Origin: Xylaria sp. FL1777
Taxonomy: Eukaryota > Ascomycota > Sordariomycetes > Xylariales > Xylariaceae
Direction: 5' to 3'
NCBI GenBank assembly: GCA_022578965.1
Contig: MU400593.1
Span: forward strand, 62,001 to 126,000
Length of the DNA stretch: 64,000 nt
Shown: piece after piece, positions 46,438 through 57,142 of the stretch
Numbering within the stretch: the stretch's first letter is position 1
How the letters are laid out: each line of letters starts with the position of its first letter
Position numbers and translations under genes: made by a program
The notes under the pieces: model-generated
Told to the model about the DNA's origin: nothing
The model's input: the letters and a program-made list of their open reading frames with translations, nothing else
Databases searched by the model: none

Positions 46438-48266
46438 ATGGCTCCCACAATCCTCCACGCTCGTCACGAGGAGAAAGCGTTAGAGCACCGTAGTGCCCTC
46501 ACGCCAACAACCGCGAAGGCCCTGCTTGATGCTGGTTACATAGTGAATGTCGAGAGAAGCCCTGCGCGCATCTTCGATGATGAGGAGTTCGCTTCCGTCG
46601 GCTGCTCTCTCGTCCCAACGGGCAGCTGGCGTGAAGCCCCGGCCGACCACATCATTATTGGGCTCAAGGAGCTCCCAGAGGAGGAATGTAAGCAGCAAAA
46701 TCGTCAAATTCGTCGTAACAATCTATCATCACACTGCAGCCGTGAACCGCGGAAGAGCACCGCAGAATACGCCATGCGATCCTGTAGTGCTACTATGTCA
46801 CTTAGGAAGATAGATATCTGCATACACATAGACCATTGGCTAACCAATTGCCTACTTGGCGTTTCTTACAGTTCCTCTCAAGCACGTACATGTGCAATTC
46901 GCTCATTGCTTTAAAGGGTTAGTCAATGATTTGATCTCAACCGGCTTCTCTTGGCAATAACCTGCCATTTTGCGCAAGAAACTGACTTCTCTATAGTCTA
47001 CCTCCCTGGTCTCACCCCCACAACCCTCTCAAACCCGCCTGCTAGCGATTCCCCCAGCGATAGCTCGACCATCACTCTTAATTGACGGACACTATATTTA
47101 CTTGTGCTAGGCCAGGGTGGATGGGAAGCAGTACTCGCCCGCTTTCCCCGCGGAGGTGGAACACTTCTAGACCTCGAGTTCCTTCAAGATCCCAGCACCG
47201 GTCGCCGTGTTTCTTCTTTCGGCTACTCCGCCGGCTTCAGTGGCAGTGCTCTTGCCCTCAAGAACTGGGCGTGGCAGCAAACACATCCCACAGGCGAGTT
47301 GCTCCCCGGCGTTGAGAGCTACCCGAACGAATCTGCGCTGGTCGCCGACATTAAGAACAACCTCGAGGCCGCACGTGCCAAGGCTGGACGTTTACCTCGT
47401 GTCATCGTCATCGGCGCTTTGGGACGCTGTGGGCGCGGAGCCGTCGATATGTGTCTTAAGGCCGGCATCCCTGATGAACAGATCATCAAATGGGATATGG
47501 CAGAGACCGCCAAGGGAGGCCCGTTCAAGGAAATTCACGAAAGCGACATATTTGTCAACTGTGAGTTTTGCCTAAATTCGTAGCCTTACGGTCTTGGCTA
47601 GTCTCAAAACTATTGGGTTCAATCGTGATACTTACATCGGGGTTGACAGGCATTTATCTAACGTCCAAGATACCACACGTAAGTAAAAAGCCTCCTGCTT
47701 CGCTTTGGAACCCTACTGCTTGTTCCTGTATGATTTAATAGTGACTAACTCTATATCTATTAGTTCGTAAACTTGGAGTCATTGAAGGAGCCCGGCCGAA
47801 AGCTTACCGTCGTATGTGACGTTTCGGCCGATACCACAAACCCCAACGTTCGTATACCCATAACTCCATTCTGTATCAATGTTAATTACTAACCCGTTAT
47901 GCTTAGAATCCTGGTAAGATATAGAAAATGTTCATCTATCAAAAGAAGGGTCGCGTGTAAACGTAGATAAGAGATTTTGCTCAGTTAACTGACGTGGATC
48001 CCGATCTAGTTCCGATTTACAGCATTACAACGACATTCACACATCCCACCGTTCCTGTAGAGGGTCTCGAGGGTGAGCCGTTAAGTGTCATAAGTATTGA
48101 TCACCTACCTTCGTTACTACCGCGAGAGTCATCAGAAGCCTTCAGCAAGGACCTTTTGCCATGTCTGCTCAAACTTAATGACTGGCAAAATGACCCTGTC
48201 TGGGCTGGTGCCAAGACGCTGTTTGACGAAAAGGTCACCACACTACCCAAGGAGACTCTTAACTAA
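46438..48266 (+). CDS. LYS1: Saccharopine dehydrogenase (NAD+, L-lysine-forming)
   Basis: The enzyme catalyses the last step of the alpha-aminoadipate lysine pathway, cleaving saccharopine to lysine and 2-oxoglutarate. Seven exons are read: 46438-46687, 46872-46916/7, 47111-47560, 47650-47678, 47764-47847, the 7-nt 47907-47913, and 48010-48266. They give 373 residues, the normal family length. Conserved blocks include RSALTPTTAK with HEE at the N-terminus, HVQFAHCFK, QGGWEAVL, the nucleotide-binding VIGALGRCGRGAVD, KWDMAET, DIFVNCIYL, VCDVSADTTNP and SVISIDHLPSLLPRE. At the exon 2/3 boundary canonical GT-AG splicing (AAAGG|GTTAGT to CTAG|GCCAGG) leaves one extra base; ending exon 2 at 46916 would restore frame. 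This may be a real lesion, a non-canonical site or a base error. Confidence 0.93.
47907..47913 (+). other. LYS1: 7-nt microexon of LYS1
   Basis: AATCCTG lies between a TTAG acceptor and a GTAAG donor. It supplies N, P and the first base of V in the conserved string TTNPNNPVPIYS, and without it the flanking exons do not join in phase. Confidence 0.85.
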
Positions 48267-48996
48267 GAACCCTTTTCCGACGGTGGTAGTGCATCTACGA
48301 GGCAGAGAAAACTAGAAAGAAGGAGACCATTTCTAGAGAGATACCATGTTACAGAAGAGAAGACACTTGGAAAATACCCCCAAGTGATGTAGAGGGCTGC
48401 AATGCCTTGGTTACAGAAAAAGCATAGGGGGTCAAGTAGATAAAAGTTCCTGCAATTTCGCGAAGAATAGAGCGAATACACTACATACAAGATGCTAGCC
48501 GCGCAAAACGAGACTGATTTTTAGTCGTAAAAATCATGCAAACTGAAGATAGGAAACCGCCGCCTTTGAACTCCATGTAACAGAGCTTCTGTTAATTGTC
48601 AGAACGGTTACAACTGGGCAACACGGGCATCGAGTCATAGCCATAAATCTTGTATCTTGGCGAAGAGTAGCGTAACAAGATTCTAAACTTCTATATCAGC
48701 TCGCCACGCAACAAGGGGAGAGCGAGAAAGTAAGCAAGCAACCAAGAAACGCCGGCCATATATGCAAACATGAAAGAAAACACGAAATATACATACACAT
48801 GGACATATACACATAAAACCATAGTTCTCAACAATACGTGAGTGAACATCATATGTTCCATCCCATCCCATCCCATCCCTCCTCTCCTGTCCCCCCCCCT
48901 CTCTCTTTCCTCGCCCACTCTCTCCCTCGTAATTCTCCCCATCCTACCCCTGTCTTCCCCGGCAGAGAGTCAGACTAGACAGACAGACAGACAGTA
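48267..48996. other. Convergent gap with low-complexity tracts
   Basis: This lies between the LYS1 and CMC1 stops. It carries a CATCC tandem, a poly-C run, CT-rich sequence and GACA repeats between 48860 and 48995. No gene is seen. Confidence 0.6.
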
Positions 48997-49838
48997 CTAC
49001 CTCCCCTCCCCACCCTTCGCCCCACCCTCAGATCCAGAAGTCGCCGTCGTCGTCGTCGGAGCAGCAGCAGCAGCAGCAGCAGCGGTAGAAGTAGAAGTAG
49101 AAGTAGAAGTAGGATCACCACGCCTCCTAACCGCGCCGCCGATGCGCTCAGGCCGCTCGAGCCTCTCGAGCTCGGCGCGGAGCTGGTCGGGGTCGCGCTC
49201 GGGCAGGCCCCACCACTCGCGGTGGAAGCGCTCCTGCTCGAGCTTGCGGCGCTCCCGGCGCTCGCGCTCGCGGGCCCGCGTCATGCGCGCCGCGAACCAG
49301 TCCTCGCGCGCCCGGTCGTGCTCCGCGGGCGTCGCGTGCGCCTGCATGCAGCTGTTCATGGCGTGCGAGAGCGCCCGGCAGGAGAAGGGGATCGAGAAGG
49401 TGCGGCCGCGGGCGCATTCTGCGAAGGCTGTTGGGGGAGGGGGTTTTTGTGGTCAGCAAAGGGGTCTATTGGCAAGTGGTATTTTTTATCGGATGGATGT
49501 ATAGATAGATAGTTTAGTTTGGTTTGGGTTTGGGTTTGGGCATTCTTAGGCAAGGAAGGAGGGGACGAAGGGACTATTGATAAAAACAAGGGGATGACCA
49601 GAACCTCCCTACCTTTGATATCATCGGCACAATGCGCCCTCACGCGCGCATTGAACACCTCCCGCACCTGCGCCTCCTGGCTGGCCGAGAGCGGCAGCGG
49701 ATTCCGCGACGGCATCGGCAGACGTTCCTCCCCTGTCCCGCCACTACTGTCCCTGCTTCCGTCTGCTTCTCCCGCGGGCGCCATCGTGATCGGTGTCGCT
49801 TGCGCTATTGTAGTGGCGGCGGCGGCGGCGGCGGCCAT
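48997..49838 (-). CDS. CMC1: COX assembly mitochondrial protein Cmc1 (twin CX9C)
   Basis: Exons 49838-49613 and 49427-48997 flank a 185-nt intron and give 218 residues. The core carries two CX9C motifs: CADDIKAFAEC, which spans the splice, and CRALSHAMNSC, joined by RGRTFSIPFS. These make the helix-turn-helix oxidised by Mia40 in the intermembrane space. Cmc1 proteins bind copper-related assembly intermediates of cytochrome c oxidase. The protein is roughly twice the usual length: an Ala-rich N-terminus encoded by a GCC/GCG run, and a C-terminal charged helix (WWGLPERDP) followed by Ser/Thr, Ala and Thr homopolymer-like tracts encoded by triplet repeats. The family name rests mainly on the motif pair. 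Confidence 0.88.
49055..49112 (+). repeat. Triplet repeats in the CMC1 C-terminal coding region
   Basis: A CAG run (49063-49083) is followed by a GTAGAA run (about 49086-49110). On the coding strand these give poly-Ala and Thr-Ser repeats. Another triplet run (GGC/GCG) at 49813-49834 encodes the N-terminal poly-Ala. Confidence 0.85.
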
Positions 49839-50583
49839 GAGCTGGCCCGTCAGCTCTTACGTGTGCGTATGTGAATATTCAATCGACGAGGGAAGGGAAT
49901 TTCGCTCGTGGGAAGCAAATATTTTATTATAGGTGACAATTCTCGGCTCGTTCGAAAGCAATTGATCGGATGATTCGTGGTTCTAGAAAAGCAGGTACTC
50001 GAACATCTAACCAATTCCTGGCCAAATAACTTCCCCTCTTGCTCGCTATGCAGTGTCGAGGAAACAGAACCTCGAGGCAGCTAAACCGTCGAAATGGCTT
50101 GGCTTAACCCTATCTAGGTAGCCCGCGTAGGTTGCAGGGTTTAGGGCAGTTCGTTCTATAATAACGCCATTCGGAGAACGTCTGCCGTGAATTCTTAGGA
50201 AATTCTTAGGAAGCTTAGGGATTTATATTCGTTGTCGTGACAGAAGAGCGAGCAAGTTTCACGGACGAGCAAGTTTCGATGCCAAGCAAGAGAGCTCCCA
50301 TCACTGTACTATCAGTCTACTTACCTAAGCTCGAACCATGAAAAAGTACTGCCGCCATCCACCGCCGCTCTCTATAGGTAATCTTCCAGGGTACATAGCT
50401 CAGACACCCCCTCGAAGATTTTCTAGATAACTATTGAGGAATGGAAATGAGTAACGGAAAAGTCCATATAAACTACCGGATTTGGCTTTTATTTATGATA
50501 GTTTTGAATTGTCACCAGTCGCTACGAGATAAATCTAGAAGCTACTTTTCCGCAGATGATGTATTTAATACTGTGTTCGAAAC
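49839..50583. other. Intergenic region
   Basis: CMC1 promoter and 3' flank of the FN3 gene; no further gene is seen. Confidence 0.6.
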
Positions 50584-53500
50584 CTACTCTTCCCTCTCCA
50601 AATCCAAGCTTTCTTTCTCCTTGCCTGTCTTCTTTTTCATGGCAAACCGTGAACCCCAACCAACAGGCTTGTCCTTAGCTGACCGAGGTCCGCTTGTCGG
50701 TCCGATCAGAGGGCTGCTATGTAGACTGTCGTAGCTACGACCCAGGAACTGGCCGTTATTGTCTTCCGCAAACTCGTCAAAACTTGTACGGTCGCCAGAT
50801 GCATTCCGATCCGAGCTTGTGACACTGTTGGGTCCCTTCTTACTACCTAGGCCCCGTACAGAAGAAAAGCTGAACTTGGATGAGCTCCCCTTACGCAGCA
50901 GTTTCCTAAGCCCACTCTCCTGCTCCTTAACTCCAATGCTCCCCGCCTGGTCAGACAGCGAATGCGAAAACGGGTGTTCAAGCGTCAGAGATTCGCGCGA
51001 TTCCGTGATCGAAGGGGAATCAACTGAGAACCTGTCCCTGGATTTGCGAGCATCCGATGGCGACTCGTCAAGCGAGGTAGTGCCAATATCAGAGACAGAG
51101 GTGAAAGACTGCCGAGGTTTCTTCTCCTTGGACTCCTTCTCCTTTCCCTTACTCTTAGGCTTATCTTTGGAGTCCTTCGTTTCCTTGTCCGATTGGTTTT
51201 CTTTTTCTACTCTTGCACGAAACAGGCCACCCATGAATGTAGGCGCAGCCGGATTAAGGCGTTGACTTAAGGATTTGACTGGCTTAGTTCCGATAATGCC
51301 AACCTGACTGGGAGAGGCATGGAGCAGCTCGGATTCGTCCAAGATCTCATCGTCTGCATCGGCGAGAGTCGTCTTCAGCTGGGAAGGAGACCCATGAACT
51401 GAGGGTCGTCGCGATGGGTTCCGTGACCCACTCCAAAGTCCGTCTTCTGTAGGCCATGGTCGGCTCGGCGGTTGCAAACCTCTACCCCATATAGAGCCAC
51501 TATCGGTAGAAGGGCGAGGTATCTCGGATGATGCGATTGAGAGGGGCCTCGGGCTATTGGGATCTCGCTCGGAAAATATGTTGCTGCCAAGACTACTTGT
51601 ATTTGTGGCAAGTCCCAGCCGCCGCGACGCAAGGCCTCTCGGACTCGCTGCAGTAGCTTCCATGGAATCAGGTCTAGGCGGTGCAGTGACCCGGTTGAAC
51701 ATGTTCCATCCGGCAGAGAAACTGATCCTTCGCTTATTAGGAGCAGGCTCGCCATCTTCGGTCTGCCGGGGTAGAGATTGGCTCTCAGTTGGTTTTAGTG
51801 TTCCTAGCGCCGGAGCTTCTGTCGTTTCTTTAGCGCCTCGGTGAAGCCAAGGCAAGAAGCGATTACGGTTGGAAGCTTGGGCGGCTGGAGGTATTGGTGA
51901 CGAAGACGGACCAAAGTCGCCCCGAAGTCCCCTGAGAGACCGCCGTTCACTATTTTCTCCGGTATACTGAGAGAATGGCAGATGCTGCGTAGAACTTTGC
52001 GGGCTGGACAGAAGGCTGGGTGACCGAATTGACGATGTTGGGGATTGAGCATCAAATTCGTGACTTAGACCTGATCCGAATGTATCATGACGGGGCAGCA
52101 GAGACCCAGGACTAGGAGGCTCATCGTCACCCAGAAGATCGTCAAGCATGCCGGCGGGTAAAAGAGACGTGGCGGTCGGGCTGAGAGGAGCACCACCTGT
52201 AAGAGCTTTGATGCTCTCCTCGTCAAGCGGGGCCGAGAAAGGAGCGCTCGCGTCCATAAAAGGCCCTGGGGCGAATGGAGGTGGCATGGTTGTCGACCGC
52301 GATGGAACAAAACTCGATGCAGCTCCATACGGACGGTCTACCACCGCAAATGATTGAGCGGGTGAAGGAACCGCGACGGTAGATAGGGAGTTGCTATTCC
52401 GACTTCGCCTCTTCAGCTGGTTTTGAGTTGCGAGGTCAAAATCAACCCCAGACGAGTTGGCCTGACTATACATGAAGGGCAGACCAGACTGGTGAGCTGC
52501 TGCTATTTGAGCTTGTAGCACACGCTCATAATCACTAGCCATCCGCAGTTGCCTATTAGCAGAATACATCCGCCGTTGTAGCTCCTTCACCCGGGTGTCC
52601 CAATTCCGTCTGATCTCAGCATCTTTTTCTCGCCACTCCTCGCTCTCCTCTCCACCAGGGAGCTTTTTCCGTTGATCCTCTGCTTCCTTTAACTCTCTAC
52701 CCTTCTCTTTTAATTCGGCTTCTTCCTGGGCGAGACATGCTTGTGCCTGAGTGATTTCCTGACGGAGCTCCTCACTTCGCGCATCACCCTGCTCCTGGCA
52801 CTGCTCTCTTTCTTTCTCAAAGCACCCCTGCCGCTTACGCATGGATGCAATCTCCTTCTCCCACTTAGCCATATCAAGGTGAAGCTTTTGTCGCTCTGCT
52901 TCCCTATCCCGCAACAGCTTCTCTTTCTGGGCTTTTCTTTGCTGCGCGCTTCGCATAGATCTCTCCGTCGAACCCATTTCCCGCTTCAACTTCTCCGTCG
53001 TGTCGTCTTTCTCTTTCTGCACTCGTCTCTTTAGCTTCTTTTCCTCAGCCAACTCCTCCACCAACTCTTTATGTTCTTTTTCGTCCTTTGCAATCTGGAG
53101 TTGGATTTCCTCAATCTCCTTGCGAATGCTCTCAAATTTCTCTCCTAGCTCTTGCAGTGACTGCGCTGAGTGCTCTTCTACAACATCTCTCACAGACTGT
53201 TCCATACTAGCTGTCGATTGGGAGTGCTTCCTCGTTAGAGTATTACGTCTACCAAGCGTAGGATTCATGTTCACATCGCGGGGAGATAAGGAGGAGCCGT
53301 CAGGAATCGACGCTGTTTCGACACCAGCCGCAGGCCCACGTGATATCCCGTCCTCATCAGGGTGATCGTTAGGGGCGGTAATCTGGTGTTCATCGAGGGT
53401 GAAATTAGACGGGAGGCGTCCATCTCCGAGCTGGGGGCGGCCATCTCTGGCAAATGTTCGTAGACGGATAACTCGACTACCGGCTTGAAAATTATTGTAA

Positions 53501-54206
53501 CCAACGGCGATGACCCGAATGTTGTAGAAATGATTTGGCTTTAGGCCAGTTACAGTAATAGCTGTCTCTTGGTTCGCAGAGTCACCAACTGAATACAGCC
53601 AGCATCAACAGTTTGTCCCTTAAACCTCAATTCAGCAGGTCGTATTACTCACCATTGACCCCATTCACTTGAATTGTAAATCTTGCGACCGGCCTAGTGG
53701 GCAAGGGGCGCGTCCAATTAAGTGTCGCCGCATCAGCGCGTATTCCGGCAAGGGATACGTCGGGTGCATCGGGAACCTCAACACCTAAGATACCGATAAG
53801 GTCGTTCACGGATTTCCTCAGGGTCTGGACGGCTCGGTGGACCAGCCTGTGAAGAAGCAGCTGGATCAGCAACAACAGGTGACTTCAAAGGGGGAAGGAC
53901 AAGATTGCACCGAGTGCGACATGAGGGTTGCGCATACCACAGGAAAGCGACGCCGGTTAGAAGCATATTGGCATGATACAAAATCAAGGCGTCGAGTCGC
54001 AAGAAGGCGGCAATAGTGATAGACAGCTGGTACACGTGCGTAAGCGTGGACTGGGCGACCCCGGGGGCGATGGCCCAGTAGAAGAAAGCACAGCCGACGG
54101 CGACGATCAGATTCAAGTAGGTGGTCTTCGGTTCAATGAGCCACCAGGCGAGAAGAGCACAGACGAAAAGAAACGTAGGAACAGCCGTCCAGGGGGCCCA
54201 TAACAT
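50584..54206 (-). CDS. Membrane-anchored fibronectin-III coiled-coil protein
   Basis: Three exons (54206-53911, 53846-53653, 53588-50584) give 1,164 residues. Residues 1-100 hold three hydrophobic spans (FLFVCALLAWWLI; LIVAVGCAFFYWAIAPGV; MLLTGVAFLWYA). A single FN3 domain follows at about 125-200, ending TGLKPNHFYNIRVIAVGYNNF. Then comes a Ser/Pro linker and a long charged coiled coil (about 285-490, rich in Glu, Lys, Arg, Gln). The remainder is disordered, with Pro-Ser-rich segments and a basic, Lys-rich block. The layout matches a conserved filamentous-ascomycete protein annotated only as FN3-domain protein, so the role is unknown; an organelle or septal scaffold is speculation. The first intron could alternatively use a nearer donor, giving a 37-nt intron, but the 64-nt version is more usual. 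Confidence 0.8.
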
Positions 54207-55683
54207 AGCGACGTGGCCGGGTCGGAGGGGAGAGGTCGGGAGTCGGGGAGGCGGGCGCAGGGGGGGTGGTTCGGTAGATGGAGGAGTTGGAGGAGTTGGA
54301 GGATGGACGGACGGCTATGTCAACAAAGAGAAGCACACCGGGTGGCTACATGTGGATGATGGAGGCGGCAGGGCGGCAGTGGGAGGGAAACACGACAAGG
54401 CGAAAATAAAAATGGGAAATTTCTTTCCCACCTCTCATACTTCAGACCCTCTTCGACACTAGGCAGGCTAGATCCAAGGTGGCTGTCATAGAAAGAAAAA
54501 TTATGTGGGTAAGTAGAGGTATGCGTATGTATGTAGGTAAGTAGAAAGAAGAGGAGATGCAGAGCGTGACAGGGTTTGGTGTAAGCAGAAAAAAGCGGGC
54601 TTCTGCACTGATTGATAGTGCCTACCTAGTCTACCTGTAGCTCCCACCGTACTACGTAGGTACCTACTCTGTAGTGCACCTACAGTACCTAGCTTTGGAA
54701 GGTTAGGCACCTCGAGGATGCCATACGCTACACTGAAGACATCGATACCACCACATGTAGGGTAGGTAGATGCCTACCTACTTCAAGTGCTTATTATCAT
54801 ACATACCTAAGTAGGTACCTATGAAGGCTGGCTATTTGATGATATTTCCACCTCTTTGAACTAGGTGGTCTCTGAACTTTCCCTGAATTTTCTATATTCA
54901 CTGTTTCCAACTAAAGAGTAGCTGACCGTTAGCTGTACTACATACTTTGACCTAGGTTTAACACCTGGGTATATCAATGCTAGGCAAGCTAAACTGAGGC
55001 CAACTTGTCTGATTTGGAAAATAATAAGATGAAATTGACTTTATGATAATAAGAACTCTGAGATGCCCATGTGTTAGTTAAACCTTTGGTAAACTCTTTT
55101 TTCTCCCTTGCCCCAGCCTTGTCGATGTTTGCCCTCAACCCTTTATCCTTGTTAACATCATTCCATTCATTACTTTATTTTTGGCCCCTGTTGCCTGAGA
55201 GCTGATAGAGTTGTTCCTATATCAAAAGTTTATTTCATAGCTGACCACAATCTAAATTTAGGTCCAGGTATTACATTTCTATCATCTATCTTCCCAATGT
55301 TAAGACATCAAAAAAAACTAAGTACATAGGATGTAAGCACATAATAGGTACCCTACGTCTAGGTATCTAAGTAAGGCAGGTGCCTACCTAGCGGATTTCT
55401 GGGTGTTGTGGGCTCCAAAAGCGCTAACCTACCTGGGTATCTTTAAAGACGTTAGAGTACGGACGTAGTTACTATTAACTAGAAACATGGAAGGTTATTA
55501 TGATTTTTACCAGTAACTAGCTAACGGATAAAGGAAGGGAGAAAGGAGGAACATCGACGGCACAGTATTAGCCGGGTGGGCTGGCCACTGTTCCTAACTC
55601 CCTCTCCACGTCTTTCAAAGTAATAAGTGCCTAATGTGCTCGTCTTCTGCCTCATCCTTTGATTGTGGAAGTTCAAAGCAGCC
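54207..55683. other. Divergent gap rich in TAGGTA words
   Basis: The first 200 bp is the GC-rich promoter of the FN3 gene. TAGGTA, TACCTA and GTAGGTACC-type words are dense at 54500-54830 and again at 55320-55440. No gene is seen. Confidence 0.6.
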
Positions 55684-57142
55684 ATGGACTCCCTACCCCC
55701 GGAATTGCTGGCCAGAATCGCATCCTTTCTCCCGTGCACGACTGATCTTCTGTGTATGCGCTTGGTAAATAAGCGGTATGCAGCCATAGCCTTTCGACCA
55801 CTCTTTGAAGTGCTCAGGTTCTCCGGTCGGCGACAGGACGAAATCCCGCCCTGGAATTTTGGCCCTACAACAGAGCGTGCACTGCCCGACGGCCATGTCG
55901 GTCGAACCAGGACTGTCGAATTCGGGAAATTGCCCGAGGTGATTGATGAGATCGTAGATAGTTCGCTGGCACCATGTACAAAGACCTTTATTTTCGACCC
56001 CGCATATTATCGTGAGAAGTTTTGGCAGGATTATCTGATGCAACTTCAAAATGAAATGCATGAGCCGGTAGATGAGGTTGAGTTCGGTCCGGACGATGAC
56101 TCGGACGGAGACGACTGGGAGGCCGCAATTGAGCGCGTCCTCGAGCATCGGCGGGCTCGGCCGGAGAGGGAGGCTCATGTGGTCAATGCCGCTCGAACCA
56201 CCTGGGACGAGAAGATCGCAGAACAAAAGGAAAACGAAGAGGCTGTCGTCGCTGCACTCACGCGGCTCTTTGGCATTATGACAGCCCTCGAGAAAATCGA
56301 GATCAAGCCTTGGATATTCGATGGTCGCCTTCTTTTTCCTGGCCTGGAATCTTGCGTGTATGAACCTGTTCTTTATGATTACTTACATGACCTTAGCTTA
56401 AATTTGCTTCAGTTCTTACGGGATTGACGTCCAACGTCGGGGCTCTTTCCCGTGTACTTTTTTCCTCGAGATACTCGCGCGGGCACTCCACGCTGCGAAC
56501 CGGAGAATCAAACATTTGCGCATATCCGAGTTCTTCGCTGACCATCTTCATGATTCTCCCGCTACTCGACACTTGTTCACAGGTCTACAGCACCTTAGCC
56601 TGGATGTGATACATGTCGAATTTCTAGCTGACGAAGCTCGGAAAGCCAAGGTACTTGTCGAACTGTTTAAATGTGCCCAGCCAACTCTCCGACGTTTATC
56701 AATTATGGCAGGCGGTAAATGGCCTAACCTCCCCGCGAGAGGTGGCCATTCTTTATTGAAAATGCTAGGCGATGAATCAGACGAGACCGGGGAAACGCCA
56801 CTCGTTTTTCCTCAACTCGAATTCATTCGGTTGGGAGGCCTTATCCTGAGTACTCCACCACTTTTGCAATTCCTACGTGCTCAGCCAGGTCTTAAACGCC
56901 TAGAATTCAGCCATATCTACCTTTCCACGCCCGATGCTGGATGGCCCAGCTTGGTAGAGGCACTCCCTACAAACATCGAGAGCTGGAAAGTATGTGGGCC
57001 TCTCGGCCATGAGCCTGTCTATGCAGATGGCCCTACGGCTTACAACTGGATGACAACATGGCGGCCGCAAGAATATTCTCATTTATTCTCCTGGAAAGTG
57101 ATACCGCGCAAGTATGGGACATATTTCGAACGGGTAAGCTGA
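55684..57142 (+). CDS. F-box protein
   Basis: Exons 55684-56357 and 56413-57142 join in phase (donor GTATGA in phase two; a 55-nt intron ending CTTCAG) and give 467 residues. The F-box is at the very start: DSLPPELLARIASFLPCTTD then LLCMRLVNKRYAAIAFRPLF, giving the Skp1-binding helices. A long charged segment (about 125-200, with the acidic run DDDSDGDDW) follows, then a region with leucine-rich, repeat-like stretches (LQHLSLDVIHVEFL; LEFIRLGGLIL; LKRLEFSHIYL). It is a probable SCF receptor; the substrate is unknown. The last frame runs into GTAAGC at 57132, so a further 3' exon cannot be excluded. Confidence 0.85.
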
